This document shows, one piece after another, positions 53,401 through 62,131 of a DNA stretch of 64,000 nt (its first letter is position 1; each line of letters begins with the position of its first letter). Both the position numbers and the translations under genes were made by a program. The DNA is from an uncultured bacterium. Its GTDB lineage: Bacteria > Myxococcota_A > Polyangia > Polyangiales > Houyiibacteriaceae. Location of the stretch: contig CALJDU010000020.1 in assembly GCA_938024995.1 (NCBI GenBank), forward strand, positions 62,001 to 126,000, given 5' to 3'. The notes under the pieces were generated by a model, which saw only the letters and a list, made by a program, of their open reading frames with translations, was not told where the DNA came from and searched no databases.

Positions 53401-55820
53401 ATCGCTTCAAGCGCGCGCTCGACGCGGACGCCAAGTCCACCGACGCGACCGCTGCCTTGCGCGGTATCTACGCGGAGCGCGGGGACGCGCATGGCGCCGC
53501 GGAGATCTTGCGTCGCGAGATCGACATGACTGATGGCAACAGCCGTCGCGCAGAGCTCTACGCAGAGCTGGGCAACCTTTACCGTGAGCGTCTCGAAGAC
53601 GACCGGGAAGCGCTGTCGGCGTACAACGAGGCGCTCTCGCTTGACGGAACCTGCACCCCGGCGGCGCGCGGTCTCGGCGACCTGGCGTACGCGAGCGCCG
53701 ACTTCGCCGCGGCCGTGAAGCACTACGAACCGCTCTTGTCTCGCACCTCCGACATGGAGCAGGGCGTCGCGCGTGACGTGTGCGTCCAGTGTGGTGACGC
53801 CTTCCGCAAGCTGGACCAGTTCGACAAGGCGCAGCGCGCGTACCTCAACGCCAAGGCCTTCGCGCCCAACGATCGCGAGGTGCTCGAGCGGCTCGCGGAG
53901 GTGACGTTCGAGTCGGGCGCGGCGGACGAAGCGGCGGAGCTTTACCGCGACCTCCAAGAGAAGTTCGACGGTGACCTCAGCGGCGCCGAGCGTGGACGAG
54001 TGCTCTACCGTCGCGGTGAAGCCGCGCGTCGCTCCGGCGCGCACAAGGAAGCGATCCCGCTCCTCGACGAAGCGGCCGGTTTGCTTCCCGAGGAGCCAGG
54101 TCCCCTCGACTCGCTGCGTCAGGCCTACGAGGCCCAGGGCAAGTGGGACGACGCGCTCAAGACGATCGACCGTCGCCTGATGAACGCCAGCGACAACGAG
54201 TGCTTCGATCTCTTCGTTTGTGCGGGCGACATCCTGATGGACAAGAAGTCCGATCGCACGGAAGCCGGGAAGCGCTACGTGCAGGCGCTCGAGATCACGC
54301 CCGACGACCGGAACCTGCTCACCAAGCTGATGGGCGTCTACTCGGGCACGAAGGACTGGTCGCGCTTGGTCGAGGTCATCCTGCGTATCGCCGAGCTGGT
54401 CGATGATCCGCGCCAGCTGACGAAGTACTACGCGACCGCGGGCTCCATCGCGCATCGCGAGCTGAAGCGTCATGACGAGGCCGCCGACTACTACGAGCAA
54501 GCCCTCGAGAACGACGGCAACAACGCGAAGGCCTTCGAGGGTCTCGTGAAGTGCCTGAAGGACGCCGAGGACTGGCACAAGCTCTCGCTCGTCTACCGCG
54601 ACCAGCTCGGACGTTTGGGCTCAAACGGAGACGCCGGGGTGCGCGCAGGTCTGTGGGACGCGCTCGGCGAGCTCAACAAGGACAAGCTCGACGACCCCGC
54701 GGACGCCTACGCGGCGTACGAAGAGGCGCAGAAGCTGGAGCCGGAGAACCAGAAGCGTCTCAAGATGTTGGCAGACAGCTACGCTGGCGACCCCCGCCTC
54801 TACTTCAAGGAAGCGGTCGAGGCGCATCACCAGCTCCTCCGCTTGAGCCCGTACCGCGTTGAGTCGTACCAGGCGCTGCGTCAGCTCTACACCGACATGA
54901 AGCGCGCCGACGAGTCGTGGTGCATGTGCCAGACGCTCCGCGTGCTCAACATGGCCGGCGCGGAAGAGAAGTCCTTCTTCAAGAAGCACCGCTCACGTCA
55001 CCCGGCCGAAGCGCAGGACTTCTTCAACGAAGAGATCTGGTTCAACAACGTCATTCACCACGAGCAGGATCCCTTGCTCACGGGGATCTTCGCCACCATC
55101 ACGCCGGCGGTCGCCGCCTCGCGGAGTCAGCCGCTCAGCGCGTTCAGCGTGAGCGAGAGTGATCGTCGAGACGCGGAGAACGACGACGCGGTGATGGCGC
55201 AGACGCTCCACTACGTCGCGGGCGTGACCAAGCTTGAGCTGCCGCCGATCTACGCGCGGACCGCTGACCCAGGCGGGCTCAGCGTTCTCTTCACCAGCCC
55301 TCCGGCCATCGGCCTGGGCAAGGGCGCGCTCGCCGGCGGTCCTGATCAAGCGCTCGCGTTCGTCGCGGGACGTCACGTCAGCTTCTACCGCGCGGGTCAC
55401 TACCTTCGTCACTTGGTCCCGACCGGTGGCGGTCTCCGCGCGTGGCTCATCGCCGCGATCAAGAGCGCGACGCCGGAGTTCCCGGTGCCGCCCAAGATGC
55501 AGGCGACGGTCGGAGCTCATCTCCAGGCGCTCCAGCAGCACATCTCCGCGGGCGATCGACGGACCCTCAACGGGCTCGTCCAGAAGCTCTTGGCGGCCGC
55601 GCCGGAGCTCGACATGAAGCGCTGGGTCGCCGCGATCGACTACACCGCGGATCGCGTCGGGTTCATCATGAGCAACGACCTCCAGATCAGCGCGACGCTC
55701 ATCAACGCGAGCGGTGAGGATCAGGCGATTCAAAAGAACCGACTCAAGGAGCTCTACCTGTACAGCGTCTCGAGCGCGTACTTCGAGCTTCGCGAAAAGC
55801 TCGGCATCGCGATCGCGTAG
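50499..55820 (+). CDS. Giant Ser/Thr kinase-TPR protein (1773 aa)
   Basis: 1773 residues. An N-terminal ~70-residue helical module (LRGELERLFELDELNIMTSEL, FARAIVSQCERHDALEALAD) resembles death-like effector-associated domains. A kinase domain (about 100-375) has AVKVI (Lys ~131), HGDVKASNVFI in place of HRDLKPEN, and VLVDGGA in place of DFG. Lys, catalytic Asp and metal Asp remain. From about 415 to 1500 runs a long series of TPR/HAT-like helix pairs (DLDKAQVSYESALAHDGMNMGAL and many similar). The last ~270 residues are an unrecognised domain. It is probably a cytoplasmic scaffold kinase. A terminator follows. Confidence 0.85.
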   Translation: MTEMTDLLRGELERLFELDELNIMTSELLGYDPEELGSDQGKGAFARAIVSQCERHDALEALADAIVLSGKRTKALGALFEGRQGRDLKPGRDLEDLRVIKKISSDGSLGTVFLAERKNEGDAKPSRFAVKVIRSSLSRDRSAVSRYLTNQRAIARAGIENVAGIDRCGVLADGRPWVATDYVEGQTLSARIDRVGPVHINEAKPILRGVLLALAELHDRGLTHGDVKASNVFIVRQTREDGTRSEPSGVLVDGGAHRLLAGGAPHADAVGTLRVFGKAKAIAPEMALGKPVGASADLYAVGVMIYEIVSGRAPFTADTAFEVIAKHIAAQPEPPSAHGPKGWVPKDLDEVVLKALSKDPKDRFPSARSFLDAIENVGRRAEKLEDLDTKAFGKAKKKLLEKPKNEERADNLEAIAAPAGAWDKAIEVFGEAGEKLDGKEKVALLLRVARIQKAELRDNDAALATYQSLLEHDAENTLARAGVEEILRSKEDPEALAEHLLERAEAETDANARAAIFREIAEIYDEKLDSQENAFVLWVQALTDDPSDERTAREIERIAGNSPDMWNEAMTALSEAVQSEDSDASDKVRLYTLMGGWYGNRLSRPDFAVSCYGQAIALDPTNDAAYEGSAELYRKAQSWNEYVQVLVSRADASGNPAHARDFRAQAADTVLRKMGNADAAMEMFNKVLGDDPGHPLALDGLQTIYTDQKEWAKVGDLLNTRTQKATGDDKITALLKLAEFQEDRLDDLDKAQVSYESALAHDGMNMGALKGLERLYARRGRFEDLLGVLNKQLDSSATPRQRIALFEHIGAIHEEEFVDHEKAIEAFERIVDIEPGNDNANVALARLYRPVQRFDDLVDTLDRHANAVTDSKRKVDLLLQGAKTLFTDVGAPDRAGGFCERVLAIDPDNNEALDLSARIQASSGDAAGAVTAVETMAERESDGKKKAQLWVRAGRLLADSGDKDRAIDRFKRALDADAKSTDATAALRGIYAERGDAHGAAEILRREIDMTDGNSRRAELYAELGNLYRERLEDDREALSAYNEALSLDGTCTPAARGLGDLAYASADFAAAVKHYEPLLSRTSDMEQGVARDVCVQCGDAFRKLDQFDKAQRAYLNAKAFAPNDREVLERLAEVTFESGAADEAAELYRDLQEKFDGDLSGAERGRVLYRRGEAARRSGAHKEAIPLLDEAAGLLPEEPGPLDSLRQAYEAQGKWDDALKTIDRRLMNASDNECFDLFVCAGDILMDKKSDRTEAGKRYVQALEITPDDRNLLTKLMGVYSGTKDWSRLVEVILRIAELVDDPRQLTKYYATAGSIAHRELKRHDEAADYYEQALENDGNNAKAFEGLVKCLKDAEDWHKLSLVYRDQLGRLGSNGDAGVRAGLWDALGELNKDKLDDPADAYAAYEEAQKLEPENQKRLKMLADSYAGDPRLYFKEAVEAHHQLLRLSPYRVESYQALRQLYTDMKRADESWCMCQTLRVLNMAGAEEKSFFKKHRSRHPAEAQDFFNEEIWFNNVIHHEQDPLLTGIFATITPAVAASRSQPLSAFSVSESDRRDAENDDAVMAQTLHYVAGVTKLELPPIYARTADPGGLSVLFTSPPAIGLGKGALAGGPDQALAFVAGRHVSFYRAGHYLRHLVPTGGGLRAWLIAAIKSATPEFPVPPKMQATVGAHLQALQQHISAGDRRTLNGLVQKLLAAAPELDMKRWVAAIDYTADRVGFIMSNDLQISATLINASGEDQAIQKNRLKELYLYSVSSAYFELREKLGIAIA

Positions 55821-55840
55821 CGGCCACGCCACCAACGGAG

Positions 55841-55875
55841 AGCGCCCCCGGTTTCGCCGCGGGCGCTTTCTCTTT
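55841..55875 (+). terminator. Intrinsic terminator after giant kinase gene
   Basis: An 11-bp stem with one mismatch (AGCGCCCCCGG at 55841-55851, CCGCGGGCGCT at 55857-55867), loop TTTCG, then TTCTCTTT. It lies 21 bp after the stop. Confidence 0.8.
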
Positions 55876-56055
55876 GGTCGACGTCCGCGTGCCATCTCGG
55901 GGAACGGGATAGGACGTTGCGTTATCCGCAACAGGGTCACGACATCCGGTTCAACACGTGACTAGAATCTGACACACCGTGGCGCGTCTGGAGGGCGTTT
56001 CGCGGCGAGTCATCGCTGGATGGACGTTGGTACAGGCGTTGCTCAGGTGAGAGAT

Positions 56056-57003
56056 ATGAACTTCGCGAAACGACTTCTCCCGGCGCTCCTCGCCATTCCG
56101 TTTTTGGTCGGCTGCTACAACAGCGGCGGTGCTCCCTTCGAGGACGCAGGCGGAGCGGACACGAGCGCGCCAGACGCGGCCTCCGACGCCGGTACTGATT
56201 CCGCGGCGCCCGACGCGACGCTCCCGACCACGATCGTGATCACCAGCGCGGACGAGCCGAACTTTACGCGGCTCTGTGAACCCACCCGAAGCGTCTTCAC
56301 CTACCCGCTCGGCGACGTGGACGGCTGCGATACGGACGGCGACTACCTGGAGGTCACGATCCCGTCGAGCGGCGGCTTCGCCGAAGAGCGTCGTTACTTC
56401 ACGGTGGGCGAAGACGATATTCAAGCGCGGCTGTGTCGCGCGGACGAATGTACCTCGGCGACCGAGGGGCGCTTTGTTCTCTCGTTCCTCGCGGTCGGGG
56501 AGACCGCGTCGCTCTCGGGAGCGCTTTCCTTCGGCGACCAGCGCGTCGAGATCGAGTCGGGGAGCGTGCCCAACTGGTGTTGGGACTTCACGCCTTGCGA
56601 AGGCGTGGGCGCTCAGCCGCCGGCGCGTGGATACAGCCGCGCGGCGTGCGGTCCCGACGACGGCCCCGCGTGGGAGATCATTCTGCCCGTTTATCCAGAA
56701 GGCGCGATCCGGTTCTGCGATGTCCCAGAAGAGCTCTATGTGCGCGTGACGCTTTACGCGGACGCGCTCGAGGTCGGCGGTCGATATGATCTCACAGACC
56801 CTGCCGTCGGCTACGCGGCCATCTGCGACCCCGAAGGGGACTGTTCAGAGTTTCTCGCGGGGACGCTCGACGTGGACGCGCTCCCGGATGAGACCGGCCT
56901 CCTCGATGGACAGATTCGAGACGGCTTCGCTTCGCCAGGGATCTCGGTCAACTACGAATTCATCACGTCGGTGTGCCGTGAGGACGCTGTGCTCTGCGGC
57001 TAG
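56056..57003 (+). CDS. Cys-rich lipoprotein whose 3' end lies in a tandem repeat
   Basis: 315 residues from ATG 56056. Lipobox LVGC, then an Asp/Ala/Ser/Thr linker (DTSAPDAASDAG). The mature domain has many cysteines (RLCEPTRS, DGCDTDGD, RLCRADECTS, NWCWDFTPCEG, CRED, LCG end) and a beta-rich pattern, suggesting a disulfide-stabilised surface domain. The last codons and TAG (56985-57003) form the first unit of a 19-bp tandem array, so the stop codon itself is repeated downstream. No family recognised. Confidence 0.7.
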   Translation: MNFAKRLLPALLAIPFLVGCYNSGGAPFEDAGGADTSAPDAASDAGTDSAAPDATLPTTIVITSADEPNFTRLCEPTRSVFTYPLGDVDGCDTDGDYLEVTIPSSGGFAEERRYFTVGEDDIQARLCRADECTSATEGRFVLSFLAVGETASLSGALSFGDQRVEIESGSVPNWCWDFTPCEGVGAQPPARGYSRAACGPDDGPAWEIILPVYPEGAIRFCDVPEELYVRVTLYADALEVGGRYDLTDPAVGYAAICDPEGDCSEFLAGTLDVDALPDETGLLDGQIRDGFASPGISVNYEFITSVCREDAVLCG

Positions 57004-57112
57004 CGCTGTGCTCTGGGGCTAGCGCTGTGCTCTGCGGCTGGCGCTGTGCTCTGCGGCTGGCGCCGTGCTCTGCGGCTGGCGCTGCGCTCTGCGGCTAGGG
57101 CGCTGCGGCTAG
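56985..57112. repeat. 19-bp tandem repeat containing the lipoprotein stop codon
   Basis: Six full units of about CGCTGTGCTCTGCGGCTAG at 56985, 57004, 57023, 57042, 57061 and 57080, then a 14-bp partial unit to 57112. Unit 1 is the 3' end of the lipoprotein gene including its TAG. Later units vary by 1-2 bases. The period is not a multiple of three. The array separates the convergent lipoproteins ending at 57003 and 57144. Confidence 0.95.
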
Positions 57113-57143
57113 GGCGTTCCTTTTGAAGACGTCGCAGTCGAGT

Positions 57144-57554
57144 TCAGCGCGGCTCTTCCATCGGGAGCATCGGGTCCGGCGAGGGGTCGCCCTTGACGTG
57201 ATCGAGGTCGAGGTTGAGGAGCTGCGCTTCTTGCTCGAGGATCTCCCAGGTGTCGACGCAGAGCGCGATGCCTTCGTGAAGGATGACGCCCAGTGACTCT
57301 TCGCCTTCCGCTCGGGCGAAGACGATCTCGCCGGGCAAGGTGTCACGGGACAAGAGGTCGGCGAGCGCACCGTCGCAGCCGCTCTCCAGCTCCGACCAAA
57401 CCGAGTAGTCGACGTAGCGAACAGTGGGGACGAACGCGAGCTCGATCTCGTGAGAAGAGCCCTCAAGATCAGCGAGGCACCCGCCCAGGCCGAGGGACGC
57501 GAGCGCGATGACGACGCACACGCGGAGGTGCTTGAGAGTGGAGTGGATCTTCAT
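57144..57554 (-). CDS. Small lipoprotein coupled to the TPR activator
   Basis: 136 residues from ATG 57554, whose ATG overlaps the stop of the activator gene (ATGA). Signal peptide with lipobox LGLGGC, then about 110 residues with two further cysteines (SGCDGALAD and ALCVDTWEI). Acidic/Pro-rich end (DPSPDPMLPMEEP). No family recognised. Translational coupling suggests a link to the regulator, for example as an envelope sensor or target, but that is inference. Confidence 0.7.
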   Translation of the reverse strand: MKIHSTLKHLRVCVVIALASLGLGGCLADLEGSSHEIELAFVPTVRYVDYSVWSELESGCDGALADLLSRDTLPGEIVFARAEGEESLGVILHEGIALCVDTWEILEQEAQLLNLDLDHVKGDPSPDPMLPMEEPR

Positions 57555-60500
57555 GTCGGTTCTCGTTCTTTCAACCCATGCTCTTTGACGAGCTGGGAAA
57601 GCCTCGGGCGTTTCATTCCGAGGAGGGCGGCGGCGCGCGTAATGTTGCCGTCCGTCTGAGCGAGCGCGTGTGCGATGCAATCGCGCTCGAGGATCTTTTT
57701 GATCTCGCGGAGCGAGTTCTCGCCGGACATCAGCGTACCGATGTAATCGACGGGCGGCTCGCGATCGGAGCCGGCTTCTTGTACGGCCGGGCTCTCTGTT
57801 GCCGCGGGCGTGAGCCCGAGATCGTCGACCGAGATCGTGTCGCCTTCGGCGAAGATCGATGCGGACTTCATCACGTTCTTCAGCTGTCGAACGTTGCCTG
57901 GCCAGCCGTGCCGACGGAGGGCGTCGCGCGCCGCTTCGTCGAGCCGGCGACCTTTCGCGTCTGCCGCGAGGAAGGCCTCGGCGAGCGGGACGATCTCTTC
58001 CACGCGCTCACGAAGCGGCGGAACCAAGAGCGTGACCGCGTTGAGCCGATAGAAGAGGTCTCTGCGGAAGGTGCCCGCCTCGACCATGGCGGGGAGGTCG
58101 CGATTGGTGGCCGCGATGATGCGAACGTCCACCTTGATGGAGTTGCGCCCGCCGACGCGCTCGAAGGTCCGCTCCTGCAGAACACGGAGCAGCGCGGCCT
58201 GGACGCGCGGCGCGATCTCGCCGACCTCGTCTAAGAAGATGGTGCCACGGTCGGCCGCTTCGAAGCGTCCGCGCTTGCGCGCGATAGCGCCGGTGAAAGC
58301 GCCTCGTTCATGACCGAAGAGCTCGCTCATCAAGAGGGACTCGACGAGGGCGGCGCAGTTGACGCGCACCATCTCTCCGGTGCGCCCGCTCGCGAGGTGA
58401 ATCCGCTCCGCGATCAGCTCTTTGCCAACACCGCTCTCGCCGAGGACCAGCACGGAGCAAGGGCTCGGCCCGACGCGCTCGACGGTTGAGAGCAGTCGCC
58501 GGCTCTTCTCGCACGCGACAACGAAAGAGGAGGAGGGCTTCTTCGACGAGACGCGCGCGCGAGGGCGCGCGAGCGCGCGCGCGAGGTCGGTCTGATCGAA
58601 CTCGGCCTTGAGGCTGGCGGGAACCGTTTCGCGGATGCGCGCGAAGCAGGCGTGGGCCTCTGCGCGGGTGGTACCGCAGTCGCTGATCTGCAGACGCGTG
58701 AGTCGCGCTTTGAGCTGCCGACGTAGATCTCGGGGAAGGGTGTCGGCGAGAGCGACCGCGTCGAGCGCAGCGGCAAGGTCGTCTGTTGCGCGAGCCGCGA
58801 TGATCGCGTGGTCGACTTCATGCGCGCGGGTCGAAGGGGTCTCTGATTGAGAGAGCGTCAAGGCGAGGTTCGCGTCGCCACCGGCGAGGGCGACGCGGCA
58901 GAGCTCGACCAACGCCGCTTCCGCGCGAACCGGGTCGTGCGCCTTGAGCAGATCCCGGGCGTTCGTGAGCGAGAGCTCTGCGTCATCGAGGCGACCCTCG
59001 GCCAGCGCGATGCGGCCGAGCAGGAGGAGCGCGCCGCCACGTGGTCGCGGGTTGTCTGACGCGCCGGCGAGCGCGCTTAGCGCCAAGGTCTGCGCGCGAG
59101 CGGTCCCGCCCATCGACTCATAGAGCTCGCCGAGGTTGAGGGAGCACCAGGCGATAGAGATCGCGTGTCCCGTCACCTTGAGGTGCTGAAGGCCTTCTTC
59201 GTACAGCTCGCGCGCGCGGGAGTAGTCGTGCTCTCGGTGGGCGAGCACCGCGAGGTTGATGCAGGAGAGCGCGAGCGCCTTCTCCGCGCGATGCTCCGTC
59301 GCGAGCCGGTGCGCTTGCGTGAGGAGCGCGCGCGCGCGCCGTGGTTCCCCTTTACGAAGGGCGGCGACCCCGCGACCACCGACCGCGAGCGCGACGTGCT
59401 CGGTCGCGACGCCTTCGTCGGGGAACGCACGCGCGGCGGTCTCGTAGGCGCGGTAGGCCGCGTCCGCAGAACCCGGTTTGAGATAAAGGGAGACCTTCGC
59501 GAGCGTCTGAAACGCGTCGAGCTGTGCGTCGGAGGAGGTGAGCGTCTCCGCGATCGCGGCTGCCATCGCGTAGTTGCCCATCTGAAAACTGAGCTCCGCG
59601 CGCTGAGCGAGGAGCGACGGGTCGGCGCTGTCCAGGGGGATGGTGGAGAGCGCGTCGGCGAAGCGCCCGAGCTGCGTGTAGACGCGGACGAGACGGGCCA
59701 AGCCGCGCGGTCGGTGCTGTGTCGCGAGGGCATGGGGGAGCGCTTCGCGATAGCTCCCGAGGTTGACCAAGGTGTCGGCGAGCGCCTCGGTGACGCGGAG
59801 GTCGCCGAGCGCCGCGCCGCGCCGGAGTACATCCGCGGCGCGAACGCGGGCACCATTGGCCGCGTGAATCTCAGCCGCCGCCAGGCACATGTCCGCCGTC
59901 GCAGAAGACGAGGCGAGGGCGTGGTGGAACCGCTTCACCGGGTCGTCGGCGAAGAACTGCTCCGCGCGAGCGTGGAGCGAGTTGGCCGTCGCGGCGGAGA
60001 GCTCGCGGGGGCGCGTCGCTATCGCGTCGGGAGTGCCGAGCACTTCGCCGGTCGCGAGCAACGCCTCCGCGCTGAGATCGAGGCCGAGAAAAAGGGAGAG
60101 CGTGTCCACGGAACAAGGGCCGACCACGCTCAAGGCGTCCAGCACGGAGGTCTCGACGTTCGTGTTTTGGTGGGTCAGCCATTGCTCAAGGCGACGGAGC
60201 GAACCCGCGGTGCGCGTGCGTAGTTCTTGAACGACCTCTTCGTCTTGGAGCAACGCGCGGAGCTGCGCGTTCGTGAGCGGGGCGCACTGTATCTCGTGCG
60301 CGGTGCCGGGGAGAGAGAGGCCAGGGGCGTCCGCGGTGACGAAGATCAAGGTGTGCTGTGGCGCGGGCCCGGTGAGGACGTCGGCGATCGCTAGCCGCGT
60401 TTCTGGATCGAGCAGGATCGCGTCGCGAATGACGATCACGGTCGTCTCTTCACTGGCGGCGTTCACGAGCAGCTTTCGCGCGTCCTTTGTCGCGCGCGGA

Positions 60501-60745
60501 TCGATCGGTGCACGGGAAGGCCGCGCCTGGTTGAGCGCCGCTGCGATGCGCGCGAAGGTCGCGAAAACGCCATCGCCCGCGTGGACGATCACGACTTGGG
60601 AGAAGGCTCCCATGCTCTTGGCGATCCCAGAGAGGGCCTGCTCGGCTTCCCTCCCTTTCACCATGATGTGAAGCGCGCCTCGTGCCTCCGCCGCGCGTCG
60701 CAAGACGGCGACCGTCTCAGCCGACGGCGGGCGAAGCAAAGGCAT
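57551..60745 (-). CDS. TPR-containing sigma-54 activator
   Basis: 1064 residues from ATG 60745. The first ~240 residues have an ATPase-like alpha/beta layout (VVIVHAGDGVFATFARIAAAL, TVIVIRDAILLDPETRLAIADVL) but no P-loop. TPR-like helices fill about 300-660 (HREHDYSRARELYEEGLQHLKVT). The AAA+ domain has GESGVGKE (~765), an intact GAFTGA (~813) and TIFLDEVGEIAPRVQAALL. A Fis-type helix-turn-helix ends it (GNITRAAALLGMKRPRLSQLV). Such proteins activate sigma-54 promoters in response to ligands or partners bound by the TPR part. The downstream lipoprotein is coupled. Confidence 0.9.
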   Translation of the reverse strand: MPLLRPPSAETVAVLRRAAEARGALHIMVKGREAEQALSGIAKSMGAFSQVVIVHAGDGVFATFARIAAALNQARPSRAPIDPRATKDARKLLVNAASEETTVIVIRDAILLDPETRLAIADVLTGPAPQHTLIFVTADAPGLSLPGTAHEIQCAPLTNAQLRALLQDEEVVQELRTRTAGSLRRLEQWLTHQNTNVETSVLDALSVVGPCSVDTLSLFLGLDLSAEALLATGEVLGTPDAIATRPRELSAATANSLHARAEQFFADDPVKRFHHALASSSATADMCLAAAEIHAANGARVRAADVLRRGAALGDLRVTEALADTLVNLGSYREALPHALATQHRPRGLARLVRVYTQLGRFADALSTIPLDSADPSLLAQRAELSFQMGNYAMAAAIAETLTSSDAQLDAFQTLAKVSLYLKPGSADAAYRAYETAARAFPDEGVATEHVALAVGGRGVAALRKGEPRRARALLTQAHRLATEHRAEKALALSCINLAVLAHREHDYSRARELYEEGLQHLKVTGHAISIAWCSLNLGELYESMGGTARAQTLALSALAGASDNPRPRGGALLLLGRIALAEGRLDDAELSLTNARDLLKAHDPVRAEAALVELCRVALAGGDANLALTLSQSETPSTRAHEVDHAIIAARATDDLAAALDAVALADTLPRDLRRQLKARLTRLQISDCGTTRAEAHACFARIRETVPASLKAEFDQTDLARALARPRARVSSKKPSSSFVVACEKSRRLLSTVERVGPSPCSVLVLGESGVGKELIAERIHLASGRTGEMVRVNCAALVESLLMSELFGHERGAFTGAIARKRGRFEAADRGTIFLDEVGEIAPRVQAALLRVLQERTFERVGGRNSIKVDVRIIAATNRDLPAMVEAGTFRRDLFYRLNAVTLLVPPLRERVEEIVPLAEAFLAADAKGRRLDEAARDALRRHGWPGNVRQLKNVMKSASIFAEGDTISVDDLGLTPAATESPAVQEAGSDREPPVDYIGTLMSGENSLREIKKILERDCIAHALAQTDGNITRAAALLGMKRPRLSQLVKEHGLKEREPT

Positions 60746-60837
60746 GCAAGCAGTGTAACGCGGAAGGGCCGCGAGTCGAACGGTCGCCCGTGTCGTTTGC
60801 GCCTCGCCGCGGGGACGCATGTGGTAGGACGCCGGCC

Positions 60838-62127
60838 ATGCGGCTCTCCCCGGACGTTCCGTTTTCGCCGCGCAGGGTGCCGTTCTTCTATGGGTGGGTG
60901 ATCGTCGCGGCCAGCACGATCGGGGTGATCATGAGCGTGCCGGGTCAAACCGTCGGGGTGAGCGTCTTTACCGACGACCTGATCGAGGCGACGGGCCTCA
61001 CCCGCCTCTCGCTCTCGACCGCATATTTGGTCGGCACCTTAATGAGCGCCTTCCTCTTGCCCCTGGGCGGCAAAGTCTTCGACCGTTTCGGAGCGCGGCT
61101 GACCGCGATGGGGGCGACCCTCTTGCTCGCCTCGACGCTCTTCTACTTGAGCGCGGTCGACCGGGTCGGCGCGGCGCTCGGCGGCGGTTCGATGATGTTC
61201 GTGGCGATCGTTGGCGGGTTCGTCTGCCTGCGTTTCAGCGGGCAGGGGATGCTCACGATGGTGAGCCGGGGGATGCTCGGGAAGTGGTTCAACACGCGGC
61301 GCGGATTGGCGACCGGGGTGTCGGGTCTCTTCGTTTCGTTTGGCTTTGCGTCAGCGCCACTGGTCTTCTCGGCGTGGATCACGCGCGCGGGCTTCCGGGG
61401 GGCTTGGCGAGAGATGGCGATCGCCGCCCTCGTGATCATGGGGACGGTGGCGTTTCTACTCTTTCGAGACAACCCGGAGCTGTGCGGGTTGGTCATGGAT
61501 GGCCAAGAGAAGAAGCGAGACGCGGGAGCCGCGCAGGAGGCGATCGAGTTCACGCGATCTCGCGCCGTTCGGACACGCGCTTTCTGGGCGGGGACACTCG
61601 CGCTCGCGTTTCAAGGGCTCGTGATCACCGGCGTCACGTTTCACATTGTCGACATCGGCGCGCACGTCCAGATGGACAAGGCCGAGGTCGTGGCGATCTT
61701 CTTGCCCACCGCGGTGGTCTCGACCGTGGTGGGTCTCGTCGCGGGCGTCGTCATGGATCGCGTGCGCGTTCACTACGTGATCATCGTGATGATGATCGGG
61801 CAGGCGATGGCGCTCTACGCGATCGCGAACCTCGCGTCGCTCTACTGGCTCGCGGTCGTCGGGATGGGGATCAGCGGTGGCTGCTTCTCACCGATCTCGA
61901 CGGTCGCTTTTCCGCGCTGGTTCGGACGCGAGCACCTCGGCGCGATCATGGGGTTCATGATGATGTGGATCGTCGCAGGGAGCGCGCTCGGGCCGAGCCT
62001 CTTCGCCGCCTCAGAGCGCGCGTTTGGGAGCTACGAAGCGGCGCTCTACTGCAGCTTGGTGTTTCCCGCGATCGTGATCGTGCTTTCGCAGGCGCTCCAG
62101 AACCCGCAGGACGCGGCCGCTTCCTAG
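60838..62127 (+). CDS. MFS transporter
   Basis: 429 residues from ATG 60838, divergent from the TPR activator. Twelve hydrophobic helices with a central cytosolic loop (EKKRDAGAAQEAIEFTRSRAVRTRAFW). The inter-helix 2-3 signature GGKVFDRFGARLTAMG matches the MFS G-x-x-x-D-R-x-G-x-R motif, and a second copy VVMDRVRVHYV occurs in the second half. It resembles the oxalate/formate antiporter-like (OFA/MCT) branch, but the substrate cannot be assigned. The stop is 4 bp from the convergent START-like gene. Confidence 0.88.
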   Translation: MRLSPDVPFSPRRVPFFYGWVIVAASTIGVIMSVPGQTVGVSVFTDDLIEATGLTRLSLSTAYLVGTLMSAFLLPLGGKVFDRFGARLTAMGATLLLASTLFYLSAVDRVGAALGGGSMMFVAIVGGFVCLRFSGQGMLTMVSRGMLGKWFNTRRGLATGVSGLFVSFGFASAPLVFSAWITRAGFRGAWREMAIAALVIMGTVAFLLFRDNPELCGLVMDGQEKKRDAGAAQEAIEFTRSRAVRTRAFWAGTLALAFQGLVITGVTFHIVDIGAHVQMDKAEVVAIFLPTAVVSTVVGLVAGVVMDRVRVHYVIIVMMIGQAMALYAIANLASLYWLAVVGMGISGGCFSPISTVAFPRWFGREHLGAIMGFMMMWIVAGSALGPSLFAASERAFGSYEAALYCSLVFPAIVIVLSQALQNPQDAAAS

Positions 62128-62131
62128 CAGG

